Below, piece after piece: positions 7,696 to 11,592 of a stretch of 11,592 bases of DNA. Made by a program: the position numbers and the translations under genes. The notes under the pieces are model-generated. The model worked only from the letters and a program-made list of their open reading frames with translations, had not been told where the DNA came from and did no database searches. The stretch spans positions 1-11,592 of the forward strand of contig JAGTUZ010000172.1 in NCBI GenBank assembly GCA_018224415.1, read 5' to 3'. The stretch's first letter is position 1, and the number at the start of each line of letters is the position of its first letter. The DNA comes from Bacteroidota bacterium. GTDB taxonomy: Bacteria > Bacteroidota > Ignavibacteria > SZUA-365.

Positions 7696-9168
7696 ATGCC
7701 GAAGCAGCGCATCAGAATGGGACTCACCTTCGACGACGTCCTTCTCGTCCCCCGAAAATCGACGGTCCTGCCCCGCGAGGCGGATGTCCGCACACGCCTG
7801 ACCAGGGAAATCTACCTCAACGTGCCGCTGCTCAGCGCCGCCATGGATACGGTGACGGAATCGGAAATGGCGATTGCGCTCGCGCGCGAAGGCGGCATCG
7901 GCATCGTGCACAAGAACATGAGCATTCTCCAGCAGGCGGAGGAGGTCGACAAGGTGAAGCGGTCGGAAAGCGGCATGATTGTCAATCCGATCACGCTGCA
8001 TCCCGACAAGACCGTCGCCGACGCTCACGAGGTGATGGATAAATACAGCATTTCCGGAATCCCCATCGTCGACGACAAGAACAAGCTGATCGGCATTCTC
8101 ACCAATCGCGACCTGCGTTTCGAGCCCAACCAGTCGATGCTTGTCTACGACATCATGACCAAGGACAAACTCGTGACCGCCCCCCTGGGCACGACGCTCG
8201 AGGAGGCGGAGTCCATCCTGCAGGAACATCGCATCGAGAAATTGCCGGTGGTGGACAAAAACGGACAGCTGCGCGGGCTGCTGACGTTCAAAGACATCAT
8301 GAAGAAAAAGCACCACCCCTACGCGGCGAAAGATACGTTCGGACGGCTGCGCGTGGGTGCGGCGGTGGGCATCGCCAGCGACACGATGGATCGCGTCAAG
8401 GCGCTGGTCGACGCGGCGGTGGATGTGATCGTGGTCGACACTGCGCACGGCCACAGTTTCGGTGTGCTCGAAATGGTGAAGAAAGTCAAGAAACAATTCC
8501 CCAACCTGCAGGTTATCGCCGGCAACGTGGCGACCGCCTCTGCAGTCGAGGACCTGGTCAAGGCCGGCGCTGACGCGGTGAAAGTCGGCATCGGGCCCGG
8601 CAGCATCTGCACAACCCGCGTCGTCACCGGCGTCGGTGTGCCGCAGGTCACCGCGATCATGGACTGCGCGGAGATGGCCACCAAATACGACGTCCCCATC
8701 ATCGCCGATGGCGGCATCAAGCAGACCGGTGATGTGTCCAAAGCCCTGGCCGCCGGCGCAGACACGGTGATGATCGGCAGCATGTTTGCCGGACTCGAGG
8801 AGAGCCCGGGAGAGAAAGTCCTGTACGAAGGCCGCCGCTACAAGATGTACCGCGGCATGGGCTCGATCAGCGCGATGAAGGAAGGCAGCAAGGATCGCTA
8901 TTTCCAGGACGTCGAAGACGATATCAAGAAACTCGTGCCCGAAGGTATCGAAGGCATGGTGCCCTATCGCGGCAAACTCGAGGAAATCGTCTACCAGCTT
9001 CTCGGCGGCCTCCGTGCCGCGATGGGGTACTGCGGCGTGAAAGACATCGCCGAGCTGAGGTCCCACACCGAATTCATCCAGATCACTGCGGCGGGACTCA
9101 AGGAAAGCCACCCCCACGATGTGTTCATCACCAAGGAAGCACCAAACTATCAGGCGGGCAGCTCCTGA
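7696..9168 (+). CDS. guaB: Inosine-5'-monophosphate dehydrogenase
   Basis: This is a 490-residue IMP dehydrogenase, catalysing NAD-dependent oxidation of IMP to XMP, the committed step to GMP. The catalytic (beta/alpha)8 barrel (LTFDDVLLVP near residues 10-19; VGAAVG at 220) is interrupted by two CBS domains (~94-150 and ~154-210), which in this family bind adenine or guanine nucleotides and regulate activity. The active-site loop GSICTTR places the catalytic Cys at 305. IADGGIKQTGD (337-346) binds the phosphate, the flap contains RYFQ (401-404), and GMVPYRG is at 420-426. All key residues are present and the length is usual. The gene follows gcdH by 21 nt with only a weak ribosome binding site, so it may be cotranscribed from the promoter upstream of gcdH. 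guaA is not in the window. Confidence 0.97.
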   Translation: MPKQRIRMGLTFDDVLLVPRKSTVLPREADVRTRLTREIYLNVPLLSAAMDTVTESEMAIALAREGGIGIVHKNMSILQQAEEVDKVKRSESGMIVNPITLHPDKTVADAHEVMDKYSISGIPIVDDKNKLIGILTNRDLRFEPNQSMLVYDIMTKDKLVTAPLGTTLEEAESILQEHRIEKLPVVDKNGQLRGLLTFKDIMKKKHHPYAAKDTFGRLRVGAAVGIASDTMDRVKALVDAAVDVIVVDTAHGHSFGVLEMVKKVKKQFPNLQVIAGNVATASAVEDLVKAGADAVKVGIGPGSICTTRVVTGVGVPQVTAIMDCAEMATKYDVPIIADGGIKQTGDVSKALAAGADTVMIGSMFAGLEESPGEKVLYEGRRYKMYRGMGSISAMKEGSKDRYFQDVEDDIKKLVPEGIEGMVPYRGKLEEIVYQLLGGLRAAMGYCGVKDIAELRSHTEFIQITAAGLKESHPHDVFITKEAPNYQAGSS

Positions 9169-9176
9169 GAGCCGGG

Positions 9177-9301
9177 TTATCCACAGTACTCTGGAATACG
9201 GACTTACGGAATCGGTAGATCCGATTGCCGATTCCAGCCTGGATGGGGCTTTTTTCTACCCCCTTCCAGTATTATCCACAGTTTCACAGAAGTTATCCAC
9301 A
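9177..9301 (+). promoter_or_regulatory. Cluster of three perfect DnaA boxes (possible oriC or DnaA-binding regulatory site)
   Basis: The strong DnaA box TTATCCACA occurs at 9177-9185, 9272-9280 and 9293-9301, always on the plus strand. Start-to-start distances are 95 and 21 bp, close to nine and two helical turns, so the boxes face the same side of the helix. They lie in the non-coding gap between guaB and the M24 peptidase. I see no AT-rich unwinding element and no dnaA, dnaN or rpmH next to it, so a titration or regulatory site is as likely as an origin. Box identity is certain; function is inferred. Confidence 0.65.
9191..9255 (+). terminator. Competing inverted repeats followed by a T6 run downstream of guaB
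   Basis: Three stems compete. CTGGAAT (9191-9197) can pair with ATTCCAG (9231-9237). GGAATCGG (9208-9215) can pair with CCGATTCC (9228-9235). AATCGG (9210-9215) can pair with CCGATT (9221-9226). A T6 run follows at 9250-9255. The 12-14 nt between stem and T-run is too long for a canonical intrinsic terminator, so this may instead be a regulatory dyad; it lies between the first and second DnaA boxes. Confidence 0.4.
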
Positions 9302-9395
9302 ATCCGGTCTACGGCAGTTGACAGCTCGTCGCCCCAGCAGGATCGAAGAGTCCGCGGATTTCCGGAGGAGCGCCGCGCGCACGTCCTTGCAGCGC

Positions 9396-10466
9396 ATGCT
9401 GCGCCAGGGCACTGAAACGCATTCGCGGAACGCGGCGCCCGGGGCCTTCCTCGTCACCCATCTCCCCCACATCCGTTACCTGACCGGTTTCACGGGCTCG
9501 AACGCCTGGCTGCTGCTGCGTTCGCGTTCCGCCGTGCTGTTTACCGATCCACGGTACCGTGAACAGGCGGCGGCCGAGGTGCGCGGTATGCGCGTTTCCA
9601 TCGTCAAGGGAACAACGTTCACCGAAGCCCTCACCGCCCTGCGCCTGCATGCGCATCTGTCCGTCCTCGCCTTCGAGGCCGACCATCTGACGGCCACCGT
9701 CGCGGCAAATCTGAAACGCGCCCTTCGTCCTTTGCGCATGCAGCCGGTGAGCGGTCTGGTGGAATTCCACCGCATGGTCAAAGGGGAAGACGAGATCGAC
9801 CGCATCAACCGCGCGATCACCATCAGCGAGCAGGCGTTTATGGACCTGCTGCCGATGCTGCGTCCGGGAGTAACCGAAATCGACATCGCCGCGGAACTCT
9901 CCTACCGCCAGCGTCGGCTCGGCGCCGACGGCGACGCCTTCCCCCCCATCGTCCTGTTCGGAGCGCGGACATCCCTCATCCACGGTCAGCCCTCCCCCGC
10001 CCGGCTCACGCGCCGTGCTCCGGTGCTTCTCGATTTCGGCTGCCGTGTCGACGGCTACGGCAGCGACATCACGCGCACGCTGCACGTGGGTCCGGCGCCC
10101 CGCCGCTTCCGCGAAGTCTACGACATCGTGCGGGATGCGCAGGAGGCCGGATGTGCAGCGCTGCGTGCCGGAATCGAGGCGGCACGCGTCGACGACATCG
10201 TGCGGGGTCGCATCGCAAACGCCGGCTGGGGAGCGTACTTCGAACATGGACTCGGGCACGGCATCGGACTGGAAACACACGAGGCGCCGCATCTCTCCTG
10301 GCGCAATGGCGAGTCGCTGGAGGAAGGACAGGTCGTGACCGTGGAACCGGGCGTGTATTTGCCGGGCAAGTTCGGGGTACGCATCGAAGACGATCTGCTT
10401 GTGCTGCCCGACGGCGCGGAATGCCTGACCACCTTGCCCCGCGCGCTTCTGGAGTTAGAACCGTGA
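9396..10466 (+). CDS. M24B family Xaa-Pro aminopeptidase / dipeptidase
   Basis: This is a 356-residue metallopeptidase of the pita-bread fold that would remove residues next to proline from peptides in the cytoplasm. The N-terminal creatinase-type domain carries FLVTHLPHIRYLTGFTG. In the C-terminal domain all five metal ligands are present: Asp213 (LLDFG), Asp224 (SDITRT), His288 (GLGHGIGLETHE), Glu317 (TVEPGVY) and Glu331 (RIEDD). The conserved HGQP histidine is His196. Whether it is an aminopeptidase P or a dipeptidase cannot be decided, so no symbol is given. The start is uncertain. The ATG at 9396 gives the family's usual length. In-frame TTG codons at 9387 (16 nt after GGAGGAG at 9364-9370) and 9318 would keep more of the first helix, while a TTG at 9225 would translate the DnaA boxes and is unlikely. 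The 3' end overlaps the glycosyltransferase by 4 nt. Confidence 0.88.
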   Translation: MLRQGTETHSRNAAPGAFLVTHLPHIRYLTGFTGSNAWLLLRSRSAVLFTDPRYREQAAAEVRGMRVSIVKGTTFTEALTALRLHAHLSVLAFEADHLTATVAANLKRALRPLRMQPVSGLVEFHRMVKGEDEIDRINRAITISEQAFMDLLPMLRPGVTEIDIAAELSYRQRRLGADGDAFPPIVLFGARTSLIHGQPSPARLTRRAPVLLDFGCRVDGYGSDITRTLHVGPAPRRFREVYDIVRDAQEAGCAALRAGIEAARVDDIVRGRIANAGWGAYFEHGLGHGIGLETHEAPHLSWRNGESLEEGQVVTVEPGVYLPGKFGVRIEDDLLVLPDGAECLTTLPRALLELEP

Positions 10467-11592
10467 CCCCTGTCCCTGTCATCGGCGCCGACGGTGCCCG
10501 AGACACGGGTCCGGCCACGGCGCACGCACCCGTGATGCCGCCGCCCCGGCCGCATCGCGTGCTTGTTGTTGCGTACTACTTTCCCCCGCTCGGTCTCAGC
10601 GGCGTGCAGCGCACGCTGAAATTCGTCAAGTACCTTCCCGCTTTCGGATGGGAACCTACCGTGCTTACCGTCGAGGACCGCGGGTATTTCGCGAAGGACG
10701 AAGCACTGCTCGATGAATTGCAGGGCCTGCCGGTGCGCATCGTGCGTACGTCATCGCTCGATCCGCTGCACTTCCTGCGGCGGAAGGACGTCCTGCGCAT
10801 GCCATCGGCCCGCATGCACGGACTGCTGGGCAAGCTCAGCCAAACGGTGTTCATTCCCGACAACAAGATCGGATGGAAGAAACACGCCGTGCACGCCGCG
10901 CTCGAAGAACTCACCGCGCATCCGGTCGATGCCATCTTCGCGACAGCTCCGCCGTATACGGACTTCCTCATCGGACTCGAACTCAAGAAGCGGACCGGCC
11001 TCCCGCTGATCGTGGACTACCGCGATGCCTGGCTCGACAATCCGCTGCATTTTTACGCCACGCCCCTGCACAAGCTGCTGCACCATCGGCTCGAGCAGCG
11101 TGTGCTGCGCCACGCCGACGAGATCATCACGATCAACCGGCCGATCAAGGAGCGCATTCTCCGTGCGAATCCGTTTCTCTCGCACAACGATGTGACCATT
11201 CTCTCCCAGGGCTTCGACCAGGCGGATTTCGAGGGCGTGAAGCCTCGACGTGCAAAGGACGGACGCATGCGTGTTGTACACGCCGGCACGTTTTATTACA
11301 ACCGAAGTCCTCGTCCCGTGTTGGCCGCACTGCGTGCGATCCTCGACGAGACGCCCGCGCTCGCGCGCGGAATCGAGCTTCGCCTGGTCGGAAACACCCG
11401 CGAGGAAGACGAAGCCGCCGTGCGCGAATTCGGACTCGAATCCGTTGTGCGTTTCCTCGGCTATCTGCCGCACCACGAAACCGTGCAGGAACTCGTTGAC
11501 GCCGACGTGCTGTGGATGGTCATCGGACACGGCCGCGGAGAGGACATGATGTCCACCGGCAAGCTCTACGAATACCTCGGAGCCCGCAAGCC
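10463..11592 (+). CDS. GT4-type glycosyltransferase (3' end outside window)
   Basis: The first 376 codons of a GT-B fold glycosyltransferase are present. The N-terminal Rossmann half begins RVLVVAYYFPPLGLSGVQR (residues 32-50) and continues FVKYLPAFGWEPTVLT, typical of bacterial GT4-like enzymes of polysaccharide or lipid-linked glycan synthesis. The C-terminal half starts near MRVVHAGTFYYN, continues with LRLVGNTREED and VRFLGYLPHHETV, and is reaching the nucleotide-sugar binding segment STGKLYEYLGARK when the window ends. No membrane segment is seen; it would act at the cytoplasmic face. The GTG at 10463 overlaps the TGA of the upstream peptidase (GTGA), suggesting translational coupling. 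The alternative ATG at 10535 would drop a low-complexity Pro/Ala leader of 24 residues and is equally possible biologically. Donor and acceptor are unknown. Confidence 0.88.
   Translation, partial: MTPVPVIGADGARDTGPATAHAPVMPPPRPHRVLVVAYYFPPLGLSGVQRTLKFVKYLPAFGWEPTVLTVEDRGYFAKDEALLDELQGLPVRIVRTSSLDPLHFLRRKDVLRMPSARMHGLLGKLSQTVFIPDNKIGWKKHAVHAALEELTAHPVDAIFATAPPYTDFLIGLELKKRTGLPLIVDYRDAWLDNPLHFYATPLHKLLHHRLEQRVLRHADEIITINRPIKERILRANPFLSHNDVTILSQGFDQADFEGVKPRRAKDGRMRVVHAGTFYYNRSPRPVLAALRAILDETPALARGIELRLVGNTREEDEAAVREFGLESVVRFLGYLPHHETVQELVDADVLWMVIGHGRGEDMMSTGKLYEYLGARK

Noticed and set aside
7675..9117. 480-codon minus-strand frame opposite guaB
   Set aside because: guaB on the plus strand has all catalytic motifs; the antisense product has no recognisable family features.
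9318..9346. TTGACA at 9318-9323 as a sigma70 -35 box for the peptidase gene
   Set aside because: No -10-like hexamer is found 16-18 nt downstream (the sequence there is GATCGA), and the group normally uses a different promoter consensus.
10751..11530. Minus-strand frame opposite the glycosyltransferase
   Set aside because: The plus-strand frame has the full GT-B motif order and is coupled to the upstream gene; the antisense frame shows no family features.

Overview
The window is GC-rich bacterial DNA, most likely from the Bacteroidota/Chlorobiota (FCB) side of the tree. The clue is a secreted protein that ends in a type IX secretion (T9SS) C-terminal sorting domain. It lies beside a giant surface protein of SBBP beta-propeller plus Ig/PKD-like repeat architecture, which is typical of high-GC, T9SS-bearing lineages. 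An exact TAnnTTTG promoter element upstream of the rightward genes fits this group. The species cannot be named from the sequence.

Left half (1-6297, minus strand): two cell-surface or secreted proteins. The first is an unbroken reading frame of at least 1693 codons (GTG start at 5079, running off the left edge). It carries a signal peptide, a DUF7948-like N-terminal domain, a seven-bladed SBBP propeller and at least twelve Ig/PKD-like modules. Both cysteine positions of those modules recur at exactly 243 bp with no indels. Upstream of it is a 358-residue T9SS-sorted protein of unknown function with a good ribosome binding site.

Middle (6298-6510): a divergent intergenic region. It holds a direct repeat on the leftward side and a Bacteroidota-type promoter candidate on the rightward side.

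Right half (6511-11592, plus strand): a glutaryl-CoA dehydrogenase-type acyl-CoA dehydrogenase (gcdH), 21 nt upstream of IMP dehydrogenase (guaB). Next comes a 227-nt intergenic region, then an M24-family Xaa-Pro peptidase that overlaps a GT4-type glycosyltransferase by four bases (GTGA); the glycosyltransferase is cut by the right edge. The guaB-peptidase intergenic region contains three perfect DnaA boxes (TTATCCACA), all in the same orientation within 125 bp, and a set of competing inverted repeats. This is the least expected signal in the window: a possible replication origin, DnaA-titration site or DnaA-controlled promoter.

Apart from these signals the right half is ordinary metabolism. 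I see no defence island, CRISPR array, mobile element, tRNA or rRNA. The large plus-strand open frames between 287 and 5100 are antisense shadows of the giant repeat protein.
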